Below are positions 8,548 to 17,308 of a stretch of DNA of 64,000 nucleotides, one piece after another; the first letter of the stretch is position 1, and every line of letters starts with the position of its first letter. Where the stretch lies: positions 1-64,000 of the forward strand of contig JAWWPG010000064.1 in assembly GCA_033850885.1 (NCBI GenBank), written 5' to 3'. The notes below the pieces were generated by a model. That model was not told the origin of the DNA. It did not search any database and saw only the letters and a program-made list of their open reading frames with translations. This DNA comes from JAWWPG01 sp033850885. Lineage in GTDB: Bacteria; Actinomycetota; Actinomycetes; Propionibacteriales; Nocardioidaceae. Made by a program: the position numbers and the translations under genes.

Positions 8548-8930
8548 GGCTGCTCCACGAAGTGTTCGACCGGGCCCTGCAGATGAACCGACACGTGAAC
8601 CGGGAGGAAGGGAAGAACCTGCTCCACGTCGCCCGTGACCGTGACCGCAGCAGTCGTGCCGGTTCGGGTCACCGTGACCTTCGTGTGGGACAGGTTCCCG
8701 AGGTCGGCGAGGTAGTAGTTGCCGGCTCTTTCCCCCGAGGCGGCCGAGCCGTTGTACGCCGATGCGGCGGCGAGTGCCTCCTCCGCTGCGGCCTGGGCGA
8801 CTTGGTGAGCGTGAGTCTTGACGGCGTACTGCAGCATCAGCAGGAAGACGAGCATGACCGCGCTGATGACGAGAAGGAACTCGATCGCGAGTGCTCCTCG
8901 CTGATCACGGGTCCGTCGGGTCTGATGCAT
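8544..8930 (-). CDS. TadE-like pseudopilin
   Basis: A 128-residue protein with N-terminus RDQRGALAIEFLLVISAVML: a Gly followed by a hydrophobic helix with Glu at position 5, as in TadE. The helix is continued by an Ala-rich amphipathic segment (QVAQAAAEEALAAASAYN) and a Val/Thr-rich C-terminal domain. The stop overlaps the ATG of the next gene (ATGA). The start lies 11 bp after the Flp-like gene, so the pilin and pseudopilins should be made together. No Cys pair is present, unlike its neighbour. Confidence 0.85.
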   Translation of the reverse strand: MHQTRRTRDQRGALAIEFLLVISAVMLVFLLMLQYAVKTHAHQVAQAAAEEALAAASAYNGSAASGERAGNYYLADLGNLSHTKVTVTRTGTTAAVTVTGDVEQVLPFLPVHVSVHLQGPVEHFVEQP

Positions 8931-8941
8931 GGCCTGGTGTT

Positions 8942-9130
8942 TCAGGGCTGCCCGAGCTTGTTGCTCTCAGTAGTGACGTACGACTTGACCGCCGCCACCG
9001 CGATGCCCGCGATGACGATGACGCCGAGGGCGATGAGCAGCCACTCGACGGCGGTGAACCCGCGCTCGTCGCGCTCGCGCTCGTAGAGACGGGCCTGCCA
9101 CCAGATCACCAGAAACCTGACTTGGTCCAT
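8942..9130 (-). CDS. Flp-like class III pilin
   Basis: A 62-residue protein with a strong AAGGAGG ribosome site. The motif RDERGFTAVEWLLIALGVIV shows a cleavage-site Gly followed by a hydrophobic helix with Glu at position 5, the mark of type IVb/Flp prepilins, which are cut after the Gly. The mature form would be about 37 residues (FTAVEW to KLGQP). It lies between tadC and the pseudopilins, the usual place for the major pilin. No prepilin peptidase gene is seen in this cluster, so that enzyme must be encoded elsewhere. Confidence 0.85.
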   Translation of the reverse strand: MDQVRFLVIWWQARLYERERDERGFTAVEWLLIALGVIVIAGIAVAAVKSYVTTESNKLGQP

Positions 9131-9154
9131 GTAGTCCTCCTTCGGGTGCGGGGA

Positions 9155-10057
9155 TCAGCCGGCAAAGAGCCGGGCGATCGAGGGATAGAGCTCGTAGGTC
9201 AGGAACGCGAACACCATCACGATGAGCGCGAACCTCATCGACTCGGTGGCCTTGGCGGCGGCGGCTCCGGCGTCGGCGATCCGTTCGGTGCGCAGCGTTT
9301 CGGCCCTTGCGACCAGGGTCGCCCGGACCTTGGCCCCGTCCTCGTTGGCCAACGTCAGCGCGGCGTCAAGGTCGGTGAGCTCACGGATGCCGAACCGTTC
9401 ACCGAGTTGGCCGAGGGCGTGCCAGGCAGTGGTGCCGGAGAAGCGTGCGCCGTCGATGGCGTCTTGGAGGTGAGTGAAGGCCCAGCCGGTCCCGATGGCC
9501 GCCGACGCCGGCAACGCCTCGGCGTGACCGCGGCCCGCCTGCATCGACATCGCGACGAGGTCGAGGTAGATCGACAGCGTCCTTCGGAACTCCGCGCGCC
9601 GCTTCTTCGCCTTGTCGGTCACCTCCTGGCGGGTGACCAGCACCATCACGGCGGCAAGTACGACGCCGGCGACCGGCGCAAAGATCAGCGGCAGGCCGAG
9701 GCCGAGCGTGTTGAAGAACCCGACGATCACCAGCGGACCGAAGAAGCCGGTCAACGCCAGCACCGTGGTCTTGGCGACGTACTGCTCGACCGTGCCGCCG
9801 CTCACCGCGAGGTCTTGGGTGAGCCACTTGATGTTTCGGTACCTGCGGAGCACCTGCTCGGCAAGCCAGCCCTGGACCTTGCCGCCCACCGTGGTGGCCC
9901 GGGGCACGCCGATGCGTTGGATGCGGGCGGCTCGGGCTCTTGAGGAGTCCCAGCGGCGTACGGCGCCTGCCAGGTCGGCACGACGAGGGACGGCGAGCCG
10001 GTACGCGTGCAGCAATGCGGCGGCCACCAGGGCGACGGCGACCATGAACGCGATCAT
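9155..10057 (-). CDS. tadC: TadC, type II/IV secretion F-family inner membrane platform protein
   Basis: A 300-residue protein with an N-terminal hydrophobic helix (MIAFMVAVALVAAALLHAYR), a pair of helices near residues 105-145 and a final one near 275-298. Between them lies the cytoplasmic T2SSF domain (LDLVAMSMQAGRGHAEALPA), conserved in GspF/TadB/TadC proteins. The platform proteins couple the TadA ATPase to pilin extrusion. Its ATG overlaps the tadB stop by four bases, and a 24-bp gap with a new ribosome site precedes the pilin gene. Confidence 0.9.
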   Translation of the reverse strand: MIAFMVAVALVAAALLHAYRLAVPRRADLAGAVRRWDSSRARAARIQRIGVPRATTVGGKVQGWLAEQVLRRYRNIKWLTQDLAVSGGTVEQYVAKTTVLALTGFFGPLVIVGFFNTLGLGLPLIFAPVAGVVLAAVMVLVTRQEVTDKAKKRRAEFRRTLSIYLDLVAMSMQAGRGHAEALPASAAIGTGWAFTHLQDAIDGARFSGTTAWHALGQLGERFGIRELTDLDAALTLANEDGAKVRATLVARAETLRTERIADAGAAAAKATESMRFALIVMVFAFLTYELYPSIARLFAG

Positions 10058-10944
10058 GGGCGGCCTGCGATCCGGACCGGGTGCGGCTTGTAGGAGGCGA
10101 TTTCGGTGACGTCGTCCGGGGAAGTCAGGAACCTGGGCTCGGCCTCGGCGTTGGACAGCGACCGCATCCTTACGAACGACGTGAGGAAGACGACCGCCAA
10201 GATGGCCAGGACCAGCTGACCGAGCGGCGTCGAGTAGGGCTCGACCCAGCCACGCGAGAAGATCGCCTGCAAGACGATGAACCCGACCACCGCGAAGGCA
10301 ATCCGCTGGGCTTGGCGGCGCAGCGCACGTCGTTCGTGCTCGACCTTGCGACGCATCTCCAGCTCGGCCCGCGACGATGCCGCAAGCGCGGTGAGGATCC
10401 GTTCCAGCCCACCGGCACGCTGTCTGGCGTTGAGGGACAGGGCCGCAACGACCATGTCGGCGGCAGGGTCGTCGACGTCGTCGGCGAAGCGGGCCAGCGC
10501 CTCAGGCAGCGGGACCCGCCCCTCCAGACGTGCCGCCAGTTCGCGCACCGGCGCGCGCAGCAGGGCATGTGCCGCGCCGACGGTTGCGGGGATCGCCTGT
10601 TCCAACCCGGCTGCCGCGGTCGCGGTGTCGCGCAGCGACTCCGTCCAGGTGGCAAGCGCCTCGGTCTTCTCCAGCTGGCGACGCCCAACCGCACCACCAC
10701 CGAACAGTCGCGGCCACAGGAACACGATCACCGCGGCGGTGATGCCCGCCAGTGGCCACCGCGTCAAGACAAGCGCGGCCAGGCCGACAGCCACCGCGGC
10801 TCCAACCTGCCGGGTCTTCGCGCGGTCGAGCGTTTGAGCAAGCTCGATCTTCGGCAGGCCGCTTTGGCCGCGGGCCAGCCGGACGACGCCCAGCACACCG
10901 AGGGCCGCCGCCGCGATCGCGAGCAGGAATGCCGGCATCGCCAT
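10054..10944 (-). CDS. tadB: TadB, inner membrane platform protein of the Tad pilus
   Basis: A 296-residue F-family secretion protein. The chosen ATG at 10944 shares bases with the tadA stop (TGATG). Longer in-frame extensions would overlap tadA and are not protein-like. It starts with a signal-anchor helix (MAMPAFLLAIAAAALGVLGV), has a helix pair near residues 45-80, a T2SSF domain (AALSLNARQRAGGLERILTA, around 155-190) and two C-terminal helices (near 205-260). It pairs with TadC to form the membrane platform. Confidence 0.9.
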   Translation of the reverse strand: MAMPAFLLAIAAAALGVLGVVRLARGQSGLPKIELAQTLDRAKTRQVGAAVAVGLAALVLTRWPLAGITAAVIVFLWPRLFGGGAVGRRQLEKTEALATWTESLRDTATAAAGLEQAIPATVGAAHALLRAPVRELAARLEGRVPLPEALARFADDVDDPAADMVVAALSLNARQRAGGLERILTALAASSRAELEMRRKVEHERRALRRQAQRIAFAVVGFIVLQAIFSRGWVEPYSTPLGQLVLAILAVVFLTSFVRMRSLSNAEAEPRFLTSPDDVTEIASYKPHPVRIAGRP

Positions 10945-12257
10945 CACGACCACTCCGCCACGCTGGGTCGCCAACCCGCAGCCATAAGGTCGTCCTGAGC
11001 GCGGACCTGCACGCCGTGACGTCGTACGACGTTGCCAAACTGGTCCGGACCCCACAGCTCGTTGGTCTGGAGCTGGCCGTCCTCGCTGATCCCTGCGATT
11101 TCGCGGATCGACTCAACGACCCGGCGCTGCCCATCGTCGGCGCGGATGCGGCGGATGAACACGACGAAGTCCAAGGCGGCGGCGACCAGCCTGACTGTTG
11201 CCTCCCACGGCAGCCGCTCAGGCGCCTGGATGGCGTACGTCGCGATCTTGTGGACCACGTCCGACGACGAGTTGGCGTGGATGGTCGACAGCGATCCGTC
11301 GTTACCCTGTGTCATCGCGTTGAGCATGGTGACGACCTCGTCGCCCAGGACCTCACCGACGATCACCCGTGACGGGTTCATCCGCAGGGTGTCGCGGACC
11401 AGTTCCGCCATCGTGACCGCACCTGCACCCTCGGCGTTGGGAAGGCGTTCCTCGAAAGCGATGGCGTTGGGATGGTGCTCGACGTCTTCATCAAGGCCGA
11501 GCTCCAGTGAGCGCTCGACGGTGAGAATGCGCTCCTCACGGCCTATCTCGGAGGCCAGCGCACGCAGCAGTGTTGTCTTCCCTGCGCTCGTCGCGCCGGC
11601 GACCATGATGTTCTTCCGGGCCTTGACGAGCGCGGCGAGGAACTCGGCCATCTCCTGGTCGATGGTCTCCAGACCATCGAGGTCCTTCAGTGTCACCCGG
11701 GGGTGGCGGTGGCGCCGGATCGACACCACAGGCTGCTTGGTCACCGACTGGACCGCATACAGCCGCGACCCGTCGGGCAGGCGCAGGTTGACCCGGACGT
11801 TGGCGACGTCGAAGGCGCGTGCCGACAGGCCTTCGTGGGCGGCAAGGGTCTGGATCGTCTCCACGAGCTCCTCGTCAGATCCTGCGATCGGCCGGACCTT
11901 CGCTGTGGTGCCGTCGGCGTACTCGACGAAGACATGCTGGAAGCCGTTGATGTCGATGTTTTCGACGTTCTCGTCCTCCAGGAGCGCCTGCAGGCTGCCC
12001 GCCCCGAACAGGCGTGCCTCCAACGCCTCGACAAGGTCTTGGCGCGCTTCCCAGGTGATCGTGTCGCCGCCCGACTCGACGATGCTCGACTCGTAGGCGC
12101 CGACGACCTTCTGTACCAGCGCCTTGCCGTGTTGGACCGCATCCGACCCAGTCAACGCGGGAAGGTTGATGGTACGGCGACGCAGGATCTCCTCCTGCCG
12201 AAGCCGACCGAGCTCGCCCTGCAGGTGCTTGATCAGTGCGTAGTCGAGGTCCGTCAT
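10944..12257 (-). CDS. tadA: TadA/CpaF-type secretion ATPase
   Basis: A 437-residue protein of the VirB11/PulE superfamily. The Walker A motif GATSAGKT lies at residues 221-228. An Asp box and Walker B region follow (LTVERSLELGLDED, then MNPSRVIVGEVLGDE), and a His box region is present (NDGSLSTIHANSS). The N-terminal domain (about 40-190) has the CpaF-like IDINGFQHVFVE segment. It hydrolyses ATP to power Flp pilus assembly at the cytoplasmic face. Its ATG overlaps the stop of the CpaE-like gene. Length and motifs are complete. Confidence 0.95.
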   Translation of the reverse strand: MTDLDYALIKHLQGELGRLRQEEILRRRTINLPALTGSDAVQHGKALVQKVVGAYESSIVESGGDTITWEARQDLVEALEARLFGAGSLQALLEDENVENIDINGFQHVFVEYADGTTAKVRPIAGSDEELVETIQTLAAHEGLSARAFDVANVRVNLRLPDGSRLYAVQSVTKQPVVSIRRHRHPRVTLKDLDGLETIDQEMAEFLAALVKARKNIMVAGATSAGKTTLLRALASEIGREERILTVERSLELGLDEDVEHHPNAIAFEERLPNAEGAGAVTMAELVRDTLRMNPSRVIVGEVLGDEVVTMLNAMTQGNDGSLSTIHANSSSDVVHKIATYAIQAPERLPWEATVRLVAAALDFVVFIRRIRADDGQRRVVESIREIAGISEDGQLQTNELWGPDQFGNVVRRHGVQVRAQDDLMAAGWRPSVAEWS

Positions 12258-13060
12258 GGCCGACCTCGCAGCGCTGGGGCAGCAGCAGCTTCAGTCGGCG
12301 ATGCGGTGACACGTTCGAGCTGGTTGGCAACCGCAGCGGCCGAACGCATCAGGTCGGTCCGCGACAGCCGGCCGGTCGGCTCGTCGCCCGCCTCCAAGCG
12401 ACGCACCGCGGCTGGGTCGTGAGCGAGGAATCCGACATCGGCCAAGAACGGCTTGACGGCCGTGTCGGCGAGGACAGCGCGCAGGTCGGCGACATCTCCG
12501 GCGGCGTGACGACGCAGCGAGATGAGCAGCGGGAACAGACGCGGCGACGTACTACGAAGGCGCGCCAGATCGATCGCCAAACGGGTCAGCCGTTCCCTCA
12601 TCCGCACGACCGATGGCAGGTCCGGCCGGGACACCACCACCACGACCTCCGCCCGTGCAGCCATGCTCAGCACTGGTGAAGCGGCATGCAGGTGCCCGAG
12701 ATCCGCGAACACGGTTGCCTGGGTGCGGCCCAGGGCCTCGGTCAGCGGCGACCAGTCGCCGATGTTGGCGATCTGTTCCACCAGAACCGCTCCCGGAACC
12801 ACGGCCGTGGTCGAGTTCAAGGCGTGGGCGTGGGTGGCCACCGGATCGTCGACACTTCTGCTGCGTGATGCCGTCACCACCGACAGGACCGTCGGCGTCT
12901 CCGGCAAAACCGACCCGTTCGGGTGGAGCCGGATCGCCAGATCGCCACCCGACGGACTCGCCTCTACCACCACGGTAGGCCCGGGCCACGCCGAGGCTAG
13001 GGCTAGAGCCGCGGTGGTCACGCCCGGTGCCCCCTTGTCGCCACACAGCGCAACCAACAT
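12254..13060 (-). CDS. CpaE/MinD-like ATPase with an altered Walker A
   Basis: A 268-residue protein of the ParA/MinD class. The N-terminus reads MLVALCGDKGAPGVTTAALA. The position expected to hold the deviant Walker A (KGGxGKT) reads KGAPGVTT, so the usual nucleotide-binding Lys before the Thr is a Val. Later segments (TVVVEASPSGGDLAIR, then ATVFADLGHLHA and VVVVSRPDLPSV) follow the P-loop fold. In Tad systems CpaE helps localise the machinery. This copy may bind nucleotide weakly or not hydrolyse it. It is translationally coupled to its neighbours on both sides. Confidence 0.75.
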   Translation of the reverse strand: MLVALCGDKGAPGVTTAALALASAWPGPTVVVEASPSGGDLAIRLHPNGSVLPETPTVLSVVTASRSRSVDDPVATHAHALNSTTAVVPGAVLVEQIANIGDWSPLTEALGRTQATVFADLGHLHAASPVLSMAARAEVVVVVSRPDLPSVVRMRERLTRLAIDLARLRSTSPRLFPLLISLRRHAAGDVADLRAVLADTAVKPFLADVGFLAHDPAAVRRLEAGDEPTGRLSRTDLMRSAAAVANQLERVTASPTEAAAAPALRGRP

Positions 13061-13749
13061 CAGCCATCACCCCCGATCGGCGCCTGAATCAGTGCGACCC
13101 GACCCGCGGCCACGTAGGCGGTGACACGCTCGGCCACCCCCTCGGGCACCAGGAGGGTGAGTTGGCTGCCGGCCCCTTCGATGAGGTTGGTCGAGACGAC
13201 CGTTGCTCGAGGTGCCAACACCGTCGGTTGATCGAGTTGGTCGGGCGAGCTCGGATCGCCCGACGGTGGGACGGCAAGCACCACCACAACATCGCCGGGC
13301 TGTACGCCACTTGGCGCCCGGGTGGCACCCAGCTGTAGCCCGACCAGACGTTCACCCGGTCCGGGCAGCGGGTGACCCGTGACCATGTCGCGGGTCAGGA
13401 TCTGGCCTTCGACCAAGCCGACCGCCGCCGTTTCGCCGATGACGCTGTCACTGTCCCTCGAGCTGATCGCATCCCTCACCCCGGCAACTTCGACGACCCG
13501 CAGGTCCGCGCTGGACAGGACCGTCCCCGCCGGTACCCGGTGGGCGATCTCCAGCACTTCCTGTCGATCGCTCTTCTGCTGCCAGAGCCATCCGGCCAGC
13601 AGGACCGCCATCACGACGAACAGCACGGCGCCAGCCCACTGGCCGTAACGACGAGGCACCCGGGGCAGGTCGTGACCGAGCGACCTCGAACGCGGCGGCT
13701 CCGTCCGCTCCTGGTCTGTCGCTGGACGCCGGTCCGTTTCCGTCGTCAC
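13060..13749 (-). CDS. SAF-domain protein, CpaB/RcpC-like
   Basis: A 229-residue protein with a cytoplasmic tail rich in Arg and Pro, a membrane helix at about residues 38-56 (AGAVLFVVMAVLLAGWLW), then a SAF domain (residues 65-125, AHRVPAGTVLSSADLRVVEV) and a second beta-rich segment (PGDVVVVLAVPPSG). CpaB/RcpC proteins are outer or cell-wall side components of Tad pili. Its stop overlaps the ATG of the CpaE-like gene (TGATG), and its own ATG overlaps the stop of the secreted-protein gene. Confidence 0.8.
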   Translation of the reverse strand: MTTETDRRPATDQERTEPPRSRSLGHDLPRVPRRYGQWAGAVLFVVMAVLLAGWLWQQKSDRQEVLEIAHRVPAGTVLSSADLRVVEVAGVRDAISSRDSDSVIGETAAVGLVEGQILTRDMVTGHPLPGPGERLVGLQLGATRAPSGVQPGDVVVVLAVPPSGDPSSPDQLDQPTVLAPRATVVSTNLIEGAGSQLTLLVPEGVAERVTAYVAAGRVALIQAPIGGDG

Positions 13750-14687
13750 CGAACCACCACCGTCTGTCGCTGAAGAACGTGCATGGCGCCGACTCCCGCG
13801 GGCGCGTTCACGAGCCCCAGGTCACCTCCCGAGGTCGAACATGCCCCGCTGCAGATCCACGTCACGTGATAGCGGACGGTCGCCGCAATGGCGAACCGTC
13901 GATTGGGCTGGCCGTCCGAGGTAACCCTGTAGCTGTAGCCGCACGTCGTCCTCGCCGCGTCCGTCATGCCCCGTAGCCACGGCCTACCCGGTCCGTAACA
14001 GGTCACCGATTTGGGACCGAGGTTCCAGACAAGCTGCGACGGGGCCGCCGTGACGGCCACGGTCGTCGCCCCTGCCGAGACGGACTTGGACAGCGTCTTC
14101 CACTGGCTCGCTGGAATCCACAGCCAGTTCTTCACTCCGATGTACGTCGCCGCAGGCGGCGCAGGAGCGGTGTGAACTTCGGCGCGCGCCAGCCGCATCA
14201 GTCCGACCGCGGTCACGGCCAGTTGCTCCGGCGTGGGCGGCCCCGGTTCCTGGCCCGGCGGCGTCCAAATGATCTGGACCTTGCAGATGACCCCGTTTCC
14301 CGTGGGTCGGCAACGGGTGCATTGCCAGAGCGATCCGTCGGTATGACCGTGCCACGGTGGGGATCCCGGCGGGGCGTCGTACGGCGATGCGTAGCACTGG
14401 TACGCCGACCACCAGTAACCGTCACGAGTCTGACAAGGCACCTGGGTGCCGTCGGACTTGTAGCAGCCGGTCGGCCCCTGACCGCCGCTCCCGCCGTTCC
14501 CGGGGTGTCCCGGGTGACCGGGCTGACCCGGATCGCTGACAACGACGCAAATCACCCCCGACCTCACAATGATGGGTCTCTGGCCCGGTGGGCACGGGTT
14601 GTTCCCATCGGCGGGAGCCGCCGGCACGAGCACTGTCATCGGCAGCACGAGCGCCGCCACCAAGATCCCGATAGCCCGGGTCAGCAT
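13746..14687 (-). CDS. Secreted Tad-locus protein with Cys and Pro/Gly-rich region
   Basis: About 313 residues from the ATG at 14687, which has an AAGGG ribosome site. An earlier in-frame ATG at 14720 lies inside the preceding gene and is less likely. Residues 1-26 (MLTRAIGILVAALVLPMTVL) are a signal peptide. Next come a Cys-containing segment (CPPGQRPIIVRSGVICVVVS), a Gly/Pro tract, several Cys pairs (CTRCRPTGNGVICKV) and a C-terminal beta-rich domain (VRYHVTWICSGACS). The many Cys suggest disulfides outside the membrane. I do not recognise the family. Actinobacterial Tad clusters often carry an exported protein at this point. Confidence 0.7.
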   Translation of the reverse strand: MLTRAIGILVAALVLPMTVLVPAAPADGNNPCPPGQRPIIVRSGVICVVVSDPGQPGHPGHPGNGGSGGQGPTGCYKSDGTQVPCQTRDGYWWSAYQCYASPYDAPPGSPPWHGHTDGSLWQCTRCRPTGNGVICKVQIIWTPPGQEPGPPTPEQLAVTAVGLMRLARAEVHTAPAPPAATYIGVKNWLWIPASQWKTLSKSVSAGATTVAVTAAPSQLVWNLGPKSVTCYGPGRPWLRGMTDAARTTCGYSYRVTSDGQPNRRFAIAATVRYHVTWICSGACSTSGGDLGLVNAPAGVGAMHVLQRQTVVVR

Positions 14688-15277
14688 GTCGGCCCTTGCT
14701 TCGCGACACCCGCGCGCCACCAGTCCTCGCCGGGGTGCTTCTCGAGCCGGATGGTGTCGACGTGCGGTTGTTTGAGTTGTGGCTGATCAAGCACCTTGCC
14801 GTTCTGAGTGACCACCCACCCCGACTCGTCAAGGCAGCGGCGCAGGACGACCACGTCACCCATCGACTGGCCGAGCTTGATCGACTGCGGCTTCGTCCAC
14901 ACGATGTTGGTCGAACCGGTCACCTTGACGTGGTTGTTGGCTGCCTGAGCCAGGTTGCCCCACGCCGTCGACCAGTCAACGGCGTAGCGCTGGTAGAACC
15001 GCTTCGCAGCCCCCGTGGTCCGACCAGCCGCATAGAACGAGTCGTTGCGCCTAGAGAACTCGTTGTAGGCGCGGACGGCCGCCAGGTAGGCGGTTCGTTC
15101 CTTCGCGCTGTACCCCACGAGCGTGGACGGAAGTGTCGATGTGGGCGTTGACGGGGCCGTCGGGCTCGAGAGGGTCGGCGTGTCACTGGGAGACGGGCTG
15201 GTTGCGGCGCCGCCTTGGCTGCACGCAGCGCAGGCCACCACAAAGGACGACGCGAGAATGACGCGAAATCGCAACAT
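14681..15277 (-). CDS. Putative lipoprotein, first gene of the Tad cluster
   Basis: About 198 residues from the ATG at 15277, which has a GAGGAG ribosome site six bases upstream. A longer frame to 15424 has no ribosome site. The N-terminus (MLRFRVILASSFVVACAACS) is a lipoprotein signal with candidate Cys in VVACAAC. A Ser/Thr/Pro linker follows, then a helical domain of about 140 residues (YSAKERTAYLAAVRAYNEFS). The stop overlaps the start of the secreted-protein gene by seven bases. Function unknown. Its place at the 5' end suggests the Tad promoter lies in the 237 bp upstream. Confidence 0.75.
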   Translation of the reverse strand: MLRFRVILASSFVVACAACSQGGAATSPSPSDTPTLSSPTAPSTPTSTLPSTLVGYSAKERTAYLAAVRAYNEFSRRNDSFYAAGRTTGAAKRFYQRYAVDWSTAWGNLAQAANNHVKVTGSTNIVWTKPQSIKLGQSMGDVVVLRRCLDESGWVVTQNGKVLDQPQLKQPHVDTIRLEKHPGEDWWRAGVAKQGPTC

Positions 15278-15514
15278 TACAGGCTCCTCTGAGTTGGTGC
15301 GCGGCTCCGAATTGACGCGTGGCGATGTCGAAGCACGCAGGCTACGCCCGGGTCGGACGGTTCGCATCTTCCGCATCTGCTGGCTCACGATGTGGTTCCT
15401 CCTCGCAGGCTCCCAACCCTTCAAGCGCAGACGGGTGCCCGAATGGACACATGCGCCAGCGTGTCAGCAGAAGATTTGGGGCGACACCCGCGCCCTGGAG
15501 CCTGTGGATATCTC

Positions 15515-15739
15515 TTAGGGAACACGCGCTGTAGAACCACGCAAGGCTGGAAGCTGCAGGTTCGAGGGGCTGGCGTCGAGGTTGGCGATGAACCTATCCA
15601 GCTCGTCACTCGGCACCCGGCGGGACCGTCCAACCTTTACAGAGCGCAGCTCCCCGCCAGACATCAGCTCATACACCTTCGTCTGGCTGAGAGCCAGCCG
15701 CTCCATGACCTCGGCGATCCTCAGCAACACAGTCTCCAT
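15515..15739 (-). CDS. Excisionase-family helix-turn-helix protein
   Basis: A 74-residue protein from the ATG at 15739, with GAGGAG five bases upstream. A GTG two codons earlier is possible. Residues 5-55 match the HTH_17/excisionase pattern: LLRIAEVMERLALSQTKVYE for the helix-turn-helix, then GELRSVKVGRSRRVPSDELD for the wing. Such proteins direct excision of integrated elements or act as small regulators. No integrase or recombinase is found nearby, so it may be a remnant of a mobile element or a regulator of the operon at 15902-20011. Confidence 0.75.
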   Translation of the reverse strand: METVLLRIAEVMERLALSQTKVYELMSGGELRSVKVGRSRRVPSDELDRFIANLDASPSNLQLPALRGSTARVP

Positions 15740-15901
15740 ATCCACTCCTCGGTCCTCGTACCCCCTTCAAGCGCACGAAGGCAGCCGAATGGACAGCCCG
15801 TATACGACACCAGGAACTCCAGGGCGACAGTCGCACCAACCATCCTCAAGGCGGCGGCCATCGGCGGCGTCCCACCGCCCCACCAAGACACGGATCGCCC
15901 G

Positions 15902-17308
15902 CTACTCGCTCAACCTGCTCGCAGCCCATTTCATCAGGGCCACCACCCGCTCTACCACCTCCGGGGTGTCCAGTACGTCGCCGAACTGAAGCTGCCGGCC
16001 GGAGTACGCCAGCACGAGAGCCCAACGCTCGCGGTCACCAGCGCAGCAATCGGACATCCAGTCGCGCACACCGCGAAACCATGCCTCGCACGGATGACCC
16101 ACTCCAAAGTCGGCGGTGTCGAAGAAGGCCTCGATGTGAGCGGCGTCGGGCCAGCCCGCGCCTCGGATCGGGGAATCGGGATGCACAAGTGTGGAGACAA
16201 GCATCGTGACTGGGTCGAGCCCTCCCGCGGCGTAGGCGCAACTGTCGAAGTCAATGAGCACAGCTTCGCCGTCCACGCACAACACGTTTCCCGGGTGCAG
16301 ATCCCCGTGACGCACGCCGATCAAGGTCGAGGCCGTCAGCGAGCCGAAGGGCACAGCCACGTGGTAGGCCTCGAGCACCTCCTCGAGCGTGGCCCATGCG
16401 ATCAGCGGGGCGCAAATCTCGTCGATGCGGCGCACCGTGCTTGTGGACGCGATCGCACCCAGAGCCTGCCATATCGGCCGAGCCGCCTCGACAGCCTGGA
16501 CGGGATCGGTTCCGAGAAGACTCATGAGCGGGACCGCGTGGTCACCCGCGACTTGGAATACATGAAGCGGTGTACCAGCCATGAGGCCTGTGATCGTCGC
16601 GATCCCTGTGGCCACGAGAGCCTTGGGCATCAACTCGGTCAGCCAGACCTCCGCCACCTTGCCGCGCTTCCCCTCCTTGGCCACGACCGTAGTGATCGGC
16701 CCGAGAGGTCCCCGTAGCTCGCACCGCCACACGGCCGCGCCGGTCAATCCCCCGCCCAGGGGTTGCACAACCACCGACGCGGCACCGTAGTTGTGGGCCA
16801 GTCGTCTGAGCATGCGCTTATGAAGATCGCTCATCGCAGGCCCGCTCTCGGCGATCAGTTCGATATCTTCATGGGACTGGAGCAGCCGGCGCATCTGACG
16901 CACTCGATTGCGAAAATCTAGGGACTGGTGCTTCTGCAGGACGCTGATCCTGTCGATCGGTACGCCTTCAAGGGCGGGGAGAAGGCCGCTGCCGGACACG
17001 GCCTCCTGGACATGTTCGATGCTTGCGAAGCCAGTAAAGACGATGATGCACGCATCGGGGTAGTCCACGCTCACCTGCGCGAGGAGTTCGTCGCCAAGCT
17101 CGTCGGACACATTGTCGCTCGGGCGCACTGGGAGGCGGCGATCCAACACGAACAGATCGATCAACGCTGGCGGATGCTGGAGGTATTCGAGCACTGGCGC
17201 GAGCGCCTCGAACGCACGGACCGCAAAGCCCTCACTCTCGAGCACCTCCCGCGACACCGCCGCCTGCTCGGGATCGTCCTCGACGAGCACGGCTATGGGG
17301 TCAGCCAC
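15902..17308 (-). CDS. Response regulator receiver domain fused to an APH-type kinase
   Basis: A 468-residue fusion from a GTG at 17308 that overlaps the kinase gene upstream by eight bases. Residues 1-135 form a receiver domain with the phosphorylation residues in place: D11/D12 (LVEDD), the acceptor D56 (LFVLDRRLP), T92 (VFTGFA) and K126 (VLQKHQ). Loops between D56, T92 and K126 are longer than usual. Residues about 165-450 are an aminoglycoside phosphotransferase/choline-kinase-like domain: an ATP-binding Lys region (TVVAKEGKRGKVAE), the catalytic loop HGDLHPGN (334-341) and the metal site LIDFD (to 355). There is no DNA-binding output. The likely output is phosphorylation of an unknown substrate under control of the partner histidine kinase. 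Confidence 0.85.
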   Translation of the reverse strand: MADPIAVLVEDDPEQAAVSREVLESEGFAVRAFEALAPVLEYLQHPPALIDLFVLDRRLPVRPSDNVSDELGDELLAQVSVDYPDACIIVFTGFASIEHVQEAVSGSGLLPALEGVPIDRISVLQKHQSLDFRNRVRQMRRLLQSHEDIELIAESGPAMSDLHKRMLRRLAHNYGAASVVVQPLGGGLTGAAVWRCELRGPLGPITTVVAKEGKRGKVAEVWLTELMPKALVATGIATITGLMAGTPLHVFQVAGDHAVPLMSLLGTDPVQAVEAARPIWQALGAIASTSTVRRIDEICAPLIAWATLEEVLEAYHVAVPFGSLTASTLIGVRHGDLHPGNVLCVDGEAVLIDFDSCAYAAGGLDPVTMLVSTLVHPDSPIRGAGWPDAAHIEAFFDTADFGVGHPCEAWFRGVRDWMSDCCAGDRERWALVLAYSGRQLQFGDVLDTPEVVERVVALMKWAASRLSE

